Positions 9,201 through 16,107 of a stretch of DNA of 21,252 bases are shown one piece after another. Numbering within the stretch: position 1 is the stretch's first letter; each line of letters opens with the position of its first letter. This stretch comes from an uncultured Eubacteriales bacterium. Lineage in GTDB: Bacteria; Bacillota; Clostridia; UBA1381. Location: NCBI GenBank assembly GCA_905199755.1, contig CAJKHT010000049.1:1-21252 (forward strand), given 5' to 3'. Under the pieces are notes generated by a model. It was not told where the DNA came from. It made no database searches and saw only the letters and a program-made list of their open reading frames with translations. The translations under genes and the position numbers were made by a program.

Positions 9201-9467
9201 TTTATCGCCTTCTTTTTTTAGCTGTTCTCCCCACCAGCTGCCGTCTTCAAAGTATATACAACGCTGCTGATATTCCGTCGGAGCTGTTGTCTTACTTGCT
9301 AATTCCTGCGTTCCTGCCCAGCTGCTTTCCACACCGGACGGTTCCGCATTCGGAACATACATTGACACCGATGATGCAGCGCCTGCATTTACAATAGGCA
9401 TTGCCGCTGAAATCATCGTCAAAGCTAAAATTGAACTTATAGCTTTACTTAAGAAATTTTTTTTCAT
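6222..9467 (-). CDS. Secreted protein with three tandem aromatic-rich modules, each paired with an Ig-like domain
   Basis: 1081 aa. A Sec signal peptide covers about 1-30 (KK, hydrophobic core, VNAGA). Three repeats follow at about 34-338, 356-656 and 670-960. Each has a ~200-aa domain with DGSWWG, WPxFYYHP, a YSSRD/YSTKD turn, GxHEY and FxYxxFVN, then a ~80-aa Ig-like domain of the SbsA/Big_5 type ending in FTT/FST. A proline linker (KPTPTPGP, 343-350) separates repeats 1 and 2. Repeat 3 is diverged (NYWG, YLNF). Residues about 973-1076 form a small beta domain shared with the 753-aa paralogue. I see no SLH repeats, sortase motif, dockerin or catalytic signature. Exposed Trp/Tyr residues suggest glycan binding; this is inference. 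GGAGGG lies 7 nt before ATG 9467. The gene is first in operon 2 and ends PKKKQ, overlapping the SGNH gene. Confidence 0.85.
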   Translation of the reverse strand: MKKNFLSKAISSILALTMISAAMPIVNAGAASSVSMYVPNAEPSGVESSWAGTQELASKTTAPTEYQQRCIYFEDGSWWGEQLKKEGDKDVTWWAAPRYNYDAVRKTVGVKVPDYASAKQWPHFYYHPSEDVIAADVQYIVLGVYSSRDIKINLYPTWEASNEYLSNNNYLIDLNLKQGFHEYLIDVGSKTSEFYSRWNNSETPKYDYFHFYDETGDKCEATDLEFAYMKFVNGDFDGDISQAVSGEEVADGSTDYNAENNIADFVFDGDLDMSTVSTVTVQVNGQDAEWVMNNELSSDSIRVNLGALENTTKYTVSFNGMKYEDGTEITDTLTFTTSEAVVKPTPTPGPQVRDSIEMYTPSTDNTGAVSSWDGSATPVDTADMTAYQQRAVNFADGSWWGMKLKNQNGGDVTNWASPGYAYDGDAQAVGILLPAGSQQWPNFYYHPATSFKAADVKNIVIGLYSTKDATINMYPTNEAADEYIGGNNDRLAVLNVKSGYHEYVIDVNDTNICANWNNDSVTEYDYIRFYNTAGQSEPETVLKFSYIKFVNDQYKGLMKDAETNGTKVQDGAKDYDKANSTVDFLFPYALNFNTVTTSAITINGEPVKQIMTNSNVTDRIRVDLGTLKNNRTYTVSFDGITGSNGEEISGTYTFSTRTVAPVAEPVTPAMKKVDIQNGIIAAWNGTDALNSDKPVSTDSYDQQCVYYANGNYWGALNDGNDVCWWSSVGYRYNEYAGNIGVLYPSGSTQWPNAYLNFANQVQSNDVSSVVIGVYSTKDTGVDIYFSNGITGTVTAQAAIDVKAGLHEYVIPVNNITNWSSQTDFNCIKIAVAGGQAPAVLPVRMDFYYVRCVDDGYIGAIAYMGAGSDLGYSAYATISADSKVVDFVFPYDIDGDTVKAENIMLNGAAARYVQVNSSKTNTFRAYFENLQPLTRYTLTMSGIENAENAAITVSTMKFTTDVSGSVEPDSVVPTLEIVENYKTANEAKITDSLNGKTITAVCGGIWNNTQQTTENKLFLAIYKDGVLTSVKQAEKTLAAGAMTGEMSVSDNVPADGNYTAKAFAWSTMAPLTESVSVPKKKQ
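6228..6236 (-). other. Run of nine A (transcript sense) at the gene junction: candidate slippage site
   Basis: The minus strand reads CCT AAA AAA AAA CAG TGA at the end of the 1081-aa gene. Slipping back one base on the A run gives AAA ACA GTG AAA and enters the SGNH frame directly. It is A-AAA-AAA type, the class used by dnaX-like frameshifts. A weak purine-rich GGAAAG lies 13 nt upstream, and an imperfect GGTGC/GCACC pairing is possible downstream. Slippage itself is inferred. Confidence 0.5.
6588..7460 (-). repeat. Module copy 3 of the 1081-aa protein (diverged)
   Basis: Residues about 670-960. It keeps the overall order of the repeat (NGNYWG, DVCWWSSVGYRY, QWPNAY, VVIGVYSTKD, GLHEYVI, DFVFPYDID) but has lost the YYHP and YDYF motifs. 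The Ig-like half (VDFVF, TRYTLTMSGI, MKFTT) is retained. Confidence 0.7.
7500..8402 (-). repeat. Module copy 2 of the 1081-aa protein (type II)
   Basis: Residues about 356-656. Type II hallmarks are WPNFYYHP, EAADEYIGG, DVNDTN and ITINGEPVKQIMT followed by DRIRVDLG. Its closest visible relative is the first module of the 753-aa protein, not its own neighbours. Confidence 0.8.
8454..9368 (-). repeat. Module copy 1 of the 1081-aa protein (type I)
   Basis: Residues about 34-338. Type I hallmarks are WPHFYYHP, YDYFHFYD, LDMSTV and VTVQVNGQDAEWV followed by IRVNLG. Its closest visible relative is the second module of the 753-aa protein. Confidence 0.8.
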
Positions 9468-9525
9468 CCTAAAACCCTCCGTTCATTTTTTTTACATATT
9501 CTTAAGCGTTTTCTAATCTATAATT

Positions 9526-9554
9526 AGTATAAATTACTTCAGCATTAATTTCAA
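9526..9554 (-). promoter_or_regulatory. Promoter of operon 2 (sigma-A type)
   Basis: Minus strand: -35 TTGAAA at 9554-9549, 17-bp spacer, -10 TATACT at 9531-9526. The expected start of transcription is near 9519, giving a leader of about 50 nt before ATG 9467. It lies directly downstream of the terminator of unit 1, so operon 2 can be transcribed independently. Confidence 0.75.
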
Positions 9555-9587
9555 TAGTCATGATATTGGTTTTCCCGTCTTGATATT
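9549..9587 (-). promoter_or_regulatory. Direct-repeat regulator site overlapping the -35 of operon 2
   Basis: AATATCAAGAC (9587-9577) and AATATCATGAC (9567-9557) differ at one base and recur with a 20-bp period. The second copy runs into TATTGAAA, the -35 box. Tandem sites two helical turns apart and abutting -35 are typical of AraC-family activators. Part of this element (AAGAC, then GACTATTGAAA) recurs at the operon 1 promoter. The regulator identity is inference. Confidence 0.65.
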
Positions 9588-9622
9588 AGTTGTTTCAAAA
9601 TTTTCTTTTATATATAACCACC

Positions 9623-9664
9623 AAAAAACACATCGTACAGAACGTTTTTCTCATACGATGTGTT
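9623..9664 (-). terminator. Intrinsic terminator of operon 1
   Basis: The minus-strand transcript forms a perfect 11-bp stem: AACACATCGTA at 9664-9654 and TACGATGTGTT at 9637-9627, with a 16-nt loop. The end of the 3' arm runs into a six-base U stretch (9628-9623). It begins 15 bp after the stop of the 753-aa gene and separates the two transcription units. Confidence 0.88.
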
Positions 9665-9678
9665 ATAATTTTATATAT

Positions 9679-11940
9679 TTACCTTTTTACAGCTTCGCAA
9701 ATCGGTTTTTGCAACACATTTTCCCAACAAAATGCACTTACTTCATATTTTCCGTCATCTTTCGGAACATTCACCGATACGCTGTATTCTGAGGAAGTAT
9801 CCCTATTTAACGGTGATATATCCTCCTTTTTCACACTTTGTAAAATGCCGTCTTTATATAAAGCAATTATAATACTGCAGATTTTTTCGTCTTGACTGCC
9901 AAGTCCGCTGCACACAGCGCTTACCGTTTGCCCCGAAATATCAGTGTTCTCAGTTATTTCTTCACATCGGTCAGTTCCGTAGTTCTTTAAAAGCCTCAGT
10001 TTTACTTGTTCTGCATCACCCGTACTGAATACAAATTCCTCATTTACCGAATTGCCGTCAGCATTGCTTATACCTGAAAATCTGACGGTATATTTTGTAT
10101 TGTCGGACAGTTTTCCGAGATTGACACGAATACGGTTTTCACTTGCCGTATCCTGTATAACCCATGCAGCATTCTTCCCGTTAACCGTCACCGATTGCTG
10201 AGTTACCGTATTCATATCCAAATCATCAAGAAATACAAAATCAATCACCGTATTTTCACAGTCATAATTTCTTATTCCGTCTGCGACAAACCTTCCGCGA
10301 TAGTCAGTCTGGTTAAGAAAGCCTTTATAATCGTCTCCCGCAAAACACAGATACGAAAATCTCACCTCAGATCCCCGTTCCGCTGTTCCGTCAATATCAT
10401 AGAAATGAAAATAGTCATATTCACCGCCATTATACCAGCCGTTTACACAACTTTTGTCATTAAGGCTTATAATATACTCATGATAACCGCTTTTCAGTTT
10501 GAATACAACGACATTATCCGCGCTGCCCTGTACATTTTCGTCAGACTTCCGATTCACAGGATACATATATATTTCCATATCACGGCTTGCATAAATTCCG
10601 GCAACTATATATGCGGTTTCCCATGATTTTACGGTATCCGACGGACGATAGTAAAAATGCGGCCAATGGTCGGCGTCCTCGGGAAGATTGATGCCGACAG
10701 TCTCGGTTTCCGAATCATATTGGTACATGGCGCTTGCCCACACCGATACATCTCCGTCTTTTTCCGTTTTCCAGCCCCACCAGCTGCCGTCTTCAAAGTA
10801 TATACAGCGATTACTGTACTCCGAAAAATCAGGAGTATTAATCGGAGAATATTTACCGCTCCAGCTGTTTTTTACTCCGTCATGCTCGGAATACGGTATG
10901 TATGCTTCAATATTTTTTCTTTGAGTCTGCACCGTTGTAAACGTAAATGTTTCATCGACTGCCATGCCGTCAGCACTTTTCAGATTTTTAAAATGTACCG
11001 TATATTCCGTATTGTGATCAAGATTGCCTAAATCTACACGAAAACGGTCACTTTTGGTATTATCTGTTATAATATTTTTTACCGGAGAGCCGTTTAACGT
11101 AATAGTTGACCATGATACAGACTCTGAATCCAGTTCATACGAAAATACAAAATCCAGAATATTATTCTCCGTATCATATCCGATTATACCGTCTTTTACT
11201 TGTATGCCGCTAATTTCCGTGCCTTGCAAAGTCCCTTTATATTCGTCGTTTACAAACCTTATGTATGAAAATATGAGTGTTGCCGGTTTTTCCTTTTGTC
11301 CCGCCATATCATAAAATCTGAAGTAATCATACTCCGGCATATCACTGTTTATCCAATTCAGGCTGCGGTTTGTATCCTCAACATTTATAAAGTACTCATG
11401 ATAACCTTTTTTTACGTTCAGTGCCACCAAACGGTTTTCCGCCCCCGATGCGTACTCATCCGCCGCCTCATAAGTCGGAAACATACAAAGATCCATATCA
11501 CGGCTCGAATACAGTCCAATCACAATATATTTTACATCTGACGCCTTTATCGGCTTTGCGGGGTGATAATAGAAATTAGGCCATTGAGCAGCGGAATCCG
11601 GCAACAACACTTCAACGGTATGCCGATTATCATCATATTTATATCCGGGGCTTCCCCAGTTGCTTACATCGGCATTGTTTTCTCTTTTAAGTTGAAGTCC
11701 CCACCAGCTGCCGTCCTTAAACTTTATTACTCTTTGCAGATAATCTCCGGGTTTATATGTATCGGTCAGCGGAAGGGTTTTACCCTCCCAGCCGCTGACT
11801 ATACCGGCATTTTCCGTATCAGGGATATATGCCTTAAAATCACTTTGAGCAGATACCGAAATAATACCGCAGCAAAGCAGTATGCTTACCGAAACAGCAG
11901 CCTCGCAAGCCTTCTTCAAAAGAGTTTTAAATACATTCAT
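9679..11940 (-). CDS. Secreted protein with two tandem aromatic-rich modules plus Ig-like domains (paralogue of the 1081-aa protein)
   Basis: 753 aa. The signal peptide is about 1-31 (MNVFKTLLKK, hydrophobic core, SVSA). Module A is at about 34-336 and module B at about 344-640, each a ~200-aa DGSWWG/WPxFYY domain followed by an SbsA-like Ig domain. The C-terminal beta domain (about 649-748; SAVCSGL, IIALYKDGILQSVK, YEVSAFCWENV) matches the end of the 1081-aa paralogue up to its junction with the SGNH gene. No anchor, catalytic signature or SGNH domain follows; the gene ends in VKR before the terminator. AAAGGAG (11954-11948) lies 7 nt before the ATG and overlaps the stop of the GH99-like gene 12 bp upstream. 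Its job is unknown. Co-transcription with a surface enzyme and the many Trp/Tyr residues favour glycan binding. Confidence 0.85.
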   Translation of the reverse strand: MNVFKTLLKKACEAAVSVSILLCCGIISVSAQSDFKAYIPDTENAGIVSGWEGKTLPLTDTYKPGDYLQRVIKFKDGSWWGLQLKRENNADVSNWGSPGYKYDDNRHTVEVLLPDSAAQWPNFYYHPAKPIKASDVKYIVIGLYSSRDMDLCMFPTYEAADEYASGAENRLVALNVKKGYHEYFINVEDTNRSLNWINSDMPEYDYFRFYDMAGQKEKPATLIFSYIRFVNDEYKGTLQGTEISGIQVKDGIIGYDTENNILDFVFSYELDSESVSWSTITLNGSPVKNIITDNTKSDRFRVDLGNLDHNTEYTVHFKNLKSADGMAVDETFTFTTVQTQRKNIEAYIPYSEHDGVKNSWSGKYSPINTPDFSEYSNRCIYFEDGSWWGWKTEKDGDVSVWASAMYQYDSETETVGINLPEDADHWPHFYYRPSDTVKSWETAYIVAGIYASRDMEIYMYPVNRKSDENVQGSADNVVVFKLKSGYHEYIISLNDKSCVNGWYNGGEYDYFHFYDIDGTAERGSEVRFSYLCFAGDDYKGFLNQTDYRGRFVADGIRNYDCENTVIDFVFLDDLDMNTVTQQSVTVNGKNAAWVIQDTASENRIRVNLGKLSDNTKYTVRFSGISNADGNSVNEEFVFSTGDAEQVKLRLLKNYGTDRCEEITENTDISGQTVSAVCSGLGSQDEKICSIIIALYKDGILQSVKKEDISPLNRDTSSEYSVSVNVPKDDGKYEVSAFCWENVLQKPICEAVKR
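10021..10911 (-). repeat. Module B of the 753-aa protein (type I)
   Basis: Residues about 344-640: WPHFYY, YDYFHFYD, LDMNTV, VTVNGKNAAWV and IRVNLG. These are the hallmarks of module 1 of the 1081-aa protein. Confidence 0.78.
10933..11841 (-). repeat. Module A of the 753-aa protein (type II)
   Basis: Residues about 34-336: WPNFYYHP, YEAADEYASG, NVEDTN, ITLNGSPVKNIIT and RVDLG. These are the hallmarks of module 2 of the 1081-aa protein. Confidence 0.78.
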
Positions 11941-11952
11941 ATAAATACTCCT

Positions 11953-14900
11953 TTATTGCTTTGCCGGTAAATTTTTCAGCACCTTTACAAAGTCAAGTCC
12001 GATTTGCATTGCTTCATCAAAATCATCTATTCCCGTCAATTCAATCCGCAATCCTTTTAGTGTCCCCAACCATGCCGGATTTGATGACATGTCTGCGGTA
12101 TATGCCATATGAAGCGCATCATTTTTTTCCACGCTTACCTCAACACATTTATCTTCCGACCATGCCGGACTCTCTTTTGTTATAAAGTACACTTTTGCCA
12201 AAGTTGACGGAGTGGCATTCCTTATACAAAAACTTACCTTATCATAATTTGATGTATCTATACCCAGATTTGCCTCTTCCGTAACAAAAAACGGTTTCCT
12301 GTTTATAACATCGGCTGTCAGAACACCGCCGCTGATTTTTGCATTTGCCAAAGATTTGCTCATCGCCCAACCGTCACGCTTTGTATTTACATCGAAATTC
12401 CATACAATGCCCTCGCTTGTTTCGGTACGGCAATCAACACGCTTCGCAAGCTCCTCCTCAGTCATAGCGGTTTCATAGTCTCCGTATACTCTTATATAAT
12501 CGAGCTGACACTCCGTACCTGCCTGATCTCCGCTATCAAGACGCATCCATGTCAGCTTGCCCGAAAATCCCGCAATTGCCGACACATCTATAACAACCTC
12601 CGAAACATCATCGGTTACAGGAACATTCTTCCACATCGAATGTTCTTCGCTTATACCGACAGCATTTGTTGTCTGATAGAATATCTGCATATTAAATGCT
12701 TTGCTCGTTTTTATACCGACAGATATGCATTTTACACCCGTAAGATCAGCGGACGGAATATTCATTGCAAACTGCGGGTCATCACCGGACACGGTATATG
12801 ACGCCACTCCGTCACTCACGGTCAAGCCATCCATGTGCTTCGTATAGAGTATATTACCCAGGGTATCAAATTCCTCCGACCACAATTTCTTTCGCTCACT
12901 GTTATCACGTTCGAAGATATATTCGCTTGACTTATCCGTAAGCGAAAGCAATTTTGCGTTCGGGTCCCATATTGCATATTTTGAAAACATAGCAGCAAGC
13001 AATTCTGCATTTACCCACATTTTGCCGTCATCTATGTATGCCGTATTTCTTATTTTTTGATTGACACCGTTGATTGTAATATTGTCATCTCCGGGGACAA
13101 AAACGGTCATATCTTCACCATTTTTCACATATGTTTTTCCGGTCAAATTATCATAATATACCTGTCCGCGCCATTTCTCGGTAACACTTCGCAGCGGAAG
13201 CATCGGTATACCGTCTTTATCATATTGCACGTCATCATCACTTGTATATCCGTCCAGCCATACACTTATATCCTTACTGCGTGGAAGAGCCATAAATGCA
13301 ATTGATTCTATATCAATTGCTTCCCCGGCAGTACTTCCTACAAACTGGAATTCCAGTTCCTCCAAAACTCCGCGCCAAAACTCCGTATATTCTCCTACCG
13401 GTATATATACATCGGAAAAGCCATCACTATCTGTCTTGTTACGATCCCATAAATATGTGTGAATCGTCCTGTTCTGCTGTGCCGTGTTCCAGTACTTCGT
13501 CTTAAAATCGGTTGAAATCTGATAAGCGCTGCTCTTATTCTTCATTCTTATCCGTATATGTGTAACAGCGGAAGTATCGACCCCTGCATCTGTCAGTTTA
13601 ATTACCGCATTTCCGTCGGTAGAAAGTTTCCATACTCCGTTATCCACCGTCCCCGGCACGGTTGTCATCTCTTTCCACCCTAAATCCGATGAATTGTTAA
13701 ATTCCCACAAATACTTACTTTTAGCGGTTTCGGCAGGAGTTTCCCCTACATTTTTTTCACGCACACGGGTTGTTCTTCCTGCCGGATAGAGATTATTGAA
13801 TCTATCCTGCTGTTTCTCAGTCGGTGTTATGTCATTATGCGGAACATTGTCTTCCGGTTTCACATATACATCTCTGACTGCGTCAAGCATAGAGAAGCCG
13901 TACCCCGTACTGGGTGAAAAATAGTGACCTTCACCGTATTCGTTCCATGTTGCAAGATTCAGCATCGGAGTTTGCAATTTCGTTCCCTTTGTGAGAACCT
14001 GCTGTTTGCAAAGTTCCAAAGATTTCTTTACCATATCTCCATCCAGATCATAACCGACTGCATCATTCCATGCATAGTTATCAAAACCTTGCGATACGGT
14101 CGGCACATATGCCATATCATTATTATTTGCTATATCGGCATGCTTTGCATTTATTTCATTCGCCTGTTCCGGCCATCGGTTCATACTGTAATGGAAGAAA
14201 CCGTCAGCTTTTATATTTTGTGCTTCATTAAGGGAATCTGTCCACTTTTCAAATTCCTCACCAAAGTGCATTATAAACATCGGTCTGCTTATATTTTCCT
14301 CTTCGCACATATCGCCCAATGTTTTGAAAACATAATTTGCATTTTCTCCGAACGCATTTCGGAACTGTTCCCATCCGAACATAAACACAACCGGTCTGCC
14401 GCCGTTTGTATAATATCTGTCATCTTTAAAATAGTATTCTATCATCTGCCGACCGACATCATTAAGCCATTTGTCCGCACCTGCCTTGTCAGTTGTCCAT
14501 GTGCCCCAGTCTTTTGTCTCCATAAGCAGCGCATATTTCATTTGGTTTGAATATTTCGCCTTAAAGAACGGTGTACGCACCTTTTCCGATGCCAGTGCCC
14601 ATTCGCCTCTTGCATACCAACATGGTGCAACATAGCTAATACCGTGCTCTACCCAGTATTTTATCTGCCAGTCCCAATGCTCAGGGCTGTCTTCATCATA
14701 AAATCCGTCAAGCGGACGGCGGAAATCGGAATCGTTTACCCAATCCCAGCCGAAATGTCCGCCTTCATTCCACAGTCCAAAGTACTGCATACCTATATCA
14801 ACACCGTCACTCGAAACCTTTTGCGGCTCAGGTACATAGTCATCAATTTTTTCAATAGGATATATTTTTACTTCCGATAAATGGAAAGTTCCGCTGTTCT

Positions 14901-16074
14901 TTTCGCCCACAGCCTTAAATGTATCAACAGACTTTGCATTTGCCGCAAGCGGTGCATCGGACACTATTTTTTTATCTTCCAGATACAAATCAAAAGTTCC
15001 TGTCGAGAATTTTACATCTGCCCAAAATATATAGAACAAATCTTTTTTGTATTTGTCATAGAATTTTATGTTATTTCCCGATGCATCCTGATAATAAAAT
15101 GAATTATTGTCAGCCGACAACTTTAGTACCGTATTTCCTTTTCCGCTCAGTTCAACATAAGTACTGTTGCATCCTTCCAGCTGGCGCAGATAGAATTCCG
15201 TTGTAAAATCTCTTGTTTTATTTTCAAAAGTTTTTGTAAGTTCTGTCCTTCCGGATTTCGAATCAACCGTTATTCCTCGCAGGGAATCAAAATATACCGA
15301 TGCATCCGATGCATTTCCCGATGTATCTGTCGTCTTCATTTTCCAATCTGCCGGAAGTATGCTTCCGCTGCCTCTGCCAAAAGTTTCATCAATCCAGTAA
15401 CCGCGCTTCAGGCTGAAATTTGTTCTTTCAAGAAGCAAAGTACCTGTACTTTTATTTCCCGTGGAAATATAGAAATTGTCCACATTACTCTCTAACAAAT
15501 CCAGATTCCTTGCGTATCTTTTGTGATCTATATAGATATCAAGTTTCTTTGTATCAAGATTAATATGCGCATATACCAAATACGACACATCTTCCTTATA
15601 CCTCATCAGTTCCTTTTTTCCGACAGGTGTTTGTGCCCATATCCACTGACCGTCATATCCCAAAAGAACAGCATTGTTTTCCCCGCTTCTGAGCGCGGTT
15701 GTTCCGTCGGTAATTCCGCCGCCAATACTGATTTCAAAGTACCAGTCAAGTTCTCCGTATGTTGCCGCTTCAAACTTTCTTTCACCCGTCACAGGAAGTT
15801 CGCTGCTCGTATCTCTGAATTCAAGAGCTTTATTATGTGAATCAATCGTATTCACCTCTCCGCCCATCTGCGCAAAATCCCATGCGGAAATTCTCAGTCT
15901 GCCGCCGTCATCAGCCAATTTCGAAGGCGAATATCCTATTTCATTGTAATATGTCTTGACTTCGCTGTCGTCATCTTTGATACTTGCTTTTGCGGTATCG
16001 GCTGCTCCTACCATGGGTGTAATAATTGACATTGCCGCAATCGCAGATATTATTCTTAAAACTATTTTTTTCAA
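11953..16074 (-). CDS. Large secreted multimodular glycosidase with GH99/WbsX-like catalytic domain, TTG start
   Basis: 1373 aa. Layout: signal peptide about 1-24; two concanavalin-like beta-sandwich domains at about 40-225 and 226-406; GH99/WbsX-like (beta/alpha)8 domain at about 425-735; a jelly-roll CBM-like domain at about 787-929; a copper-amine-oxidase-N stalk domain at about 935-1049 (PMLPLRSV, TVFVPG, WVNAELLA); and two more CBM-like domains at about 1062-1199 and 1222-1367. The catalytic domain shows DWQIKYWVEHGI, YFKDDRYY followed by GRPVVFMF, and WNEYGEG at 710-716, where the paired glutamates E712 and E715 sit as in GH99-like proteins. Known GH99 enzymes cut alpha-mannosides, but the substrate here is unknown. 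The start is TTG 16074 because AGGAGG lies 8 nt upstream and the signal peptide begins there. The longer frame from GTG 16107 would place 11 residues before it. The gene is 33 bp behind the SLH gene. Confidence 0.83.
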   Translation of the reverse strand: MKKIVLRIISAIAAMSIITPMVGAADTAKASIKDDDSEVKTYYNEIGYSPSKLADDGGRLRISAWDFAQMGGEVNTIDSHNKALEFRDTSSELPVTGERKFEAATYGELDWYFEISIGGGITDGTTALRSGENNAVLLGYDGQWIWAQTPVGKKELMRYKEDVSYLVYAHINLDTKKLDIYIDHKRYARNLDLLESNVDNFYISTGNKSTGTLLLERTNFSLKRGYWIDETFGRGSGSILPADWKMKTTDTSGNASDASVYFDSLRGITVDSKSGRTELTKTFENKTRDFTTEFYLRQLEGCNSTYVELSGKGNTVLKLSADNNSFYYQDASGNNIKFYDKYKKDLFYIFWADVKFSTGTFDLYLEDKKIVSDAPLAANAKSVDTFKAVGEKNSGTFHLSEVKIYPIEKIDDYVPEPQKVSSDGVDIGMQYFGLWNEGGHFGWDWVNDSDFRRPLDGFYDEDSPEHWDWQIKYWVEHGISYVAPCWYARGEWALASEKVRTPFFKAKYSNQMKYALLMETKDWGTWTTDKAGADKWLNDVGRQMIEYYFKDDRYYTNGGRPVVFMFGWEQFRNAFGENANYVFKTLGDMCEEENISRPMFIMHFGEEFEKWTDSLNEAQNIKADGFFHYSMNRWPEQANEINAKHADIANNNDMAYVPTVSQGFDNYAWNDAVGYDLDGDMVKKSLELCKQQVLTKGTKLQTPMLNLATWNEYGEGHYFSPSTGYGFSMLDAVRDVYVKPEDNVPHNDITPTEKQQDRFNNLYPAGRTTRVREKNVGETPAETAKSKYLWEFNNSSDLGWKEMTTVPGTVDNGVWKLSTDGNAVIKLTDAGVDTSAVTHIRIRMKNKSSAYQISTDFKTKYWNTAQQNRTIHTYLWDRNKTDSDGFSDVYIPVGEYTEFWRGVLEELEFQFVGSTAGEAIDIESIAFMALPRSKDISVWLDGYTSDDDVQYDKDGIPMLPLRSVTEKWRGQVYYDNLTGKTYVKNGEDMTVFVPGDDNITINGVNQKIRNTAYIDDGKMWVNAELLAAMFSKYAIWDPNAKLLSLTDKSSEYIFERDNSERKKLWSEEFDTLGNILYTKHMDGLTVSDGVASYTVSGDDPQFAMNIPSADLTGVKCISVGIKTSKAFNMQIFYQTTNAVGISEEHSMWKNVPVTDDVSEVVIDVSAIAGFSGKLTWMRLDSGDQAGTECQLDYIRVYGDYETAMTEEELAKRVDCRTETSEGIVWNFDVNTKRDGWAMSKSLANAKISGGVLTADVINRKPFFVTEEANLGIDTSNYDKVSFCIRNATPSTLAKVYFITKESPAWSEDKCVEVSVEKNDALHMAYTADMSSNPAWLGTLKGLRIELTGIDDFDEAMQIGLDFVKVLKNLPAKQ

Positions 16075-16082
16075 TTTATATA

Positions 16083-16088
16083 CCTCCT
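16083..16088 (-). promoter_or_regulatory. Ribosome-binding site that sets the TTG start of the GH99-like gene
   Basis: AGGAGG at 16088-16083 on the minus strand is followed by 8 nt and then TTG AAA AAA ATA. No ATG or GTG sits at a suitable distance, so TTG is the initiator. Confidence 0.8.
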
Positions 16089-16107
16089 GTATGCACACAC
16101 CGCTCAC

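Noticed and set aside
9484..9499. A start-stop element (ATGTAA) in the operon 2 leader as a regulatory mini-ORF
   Set aside because: There is no ribosome-binding site before it, and such hexamers are common in AT-rich leaders.
9501..9514. A cre-like sequence (AGAAAACGCTTAAG) just downstream of the operon 2 promoter
   Set aside because: The core AAACG is present, but the first base and the closing CA of the consensus are missing, so it is too weak to call a CcpA site.
13924..14550. A 208-codon open frame on the plus strand
   Set aside because: It lies wholly inside the GH99-like gene, antisense to conserved catalytic motifs, has no ribosome-binding site and reads as low-complexity Ile/Cys/His-rich sequence. 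It is a shadow.
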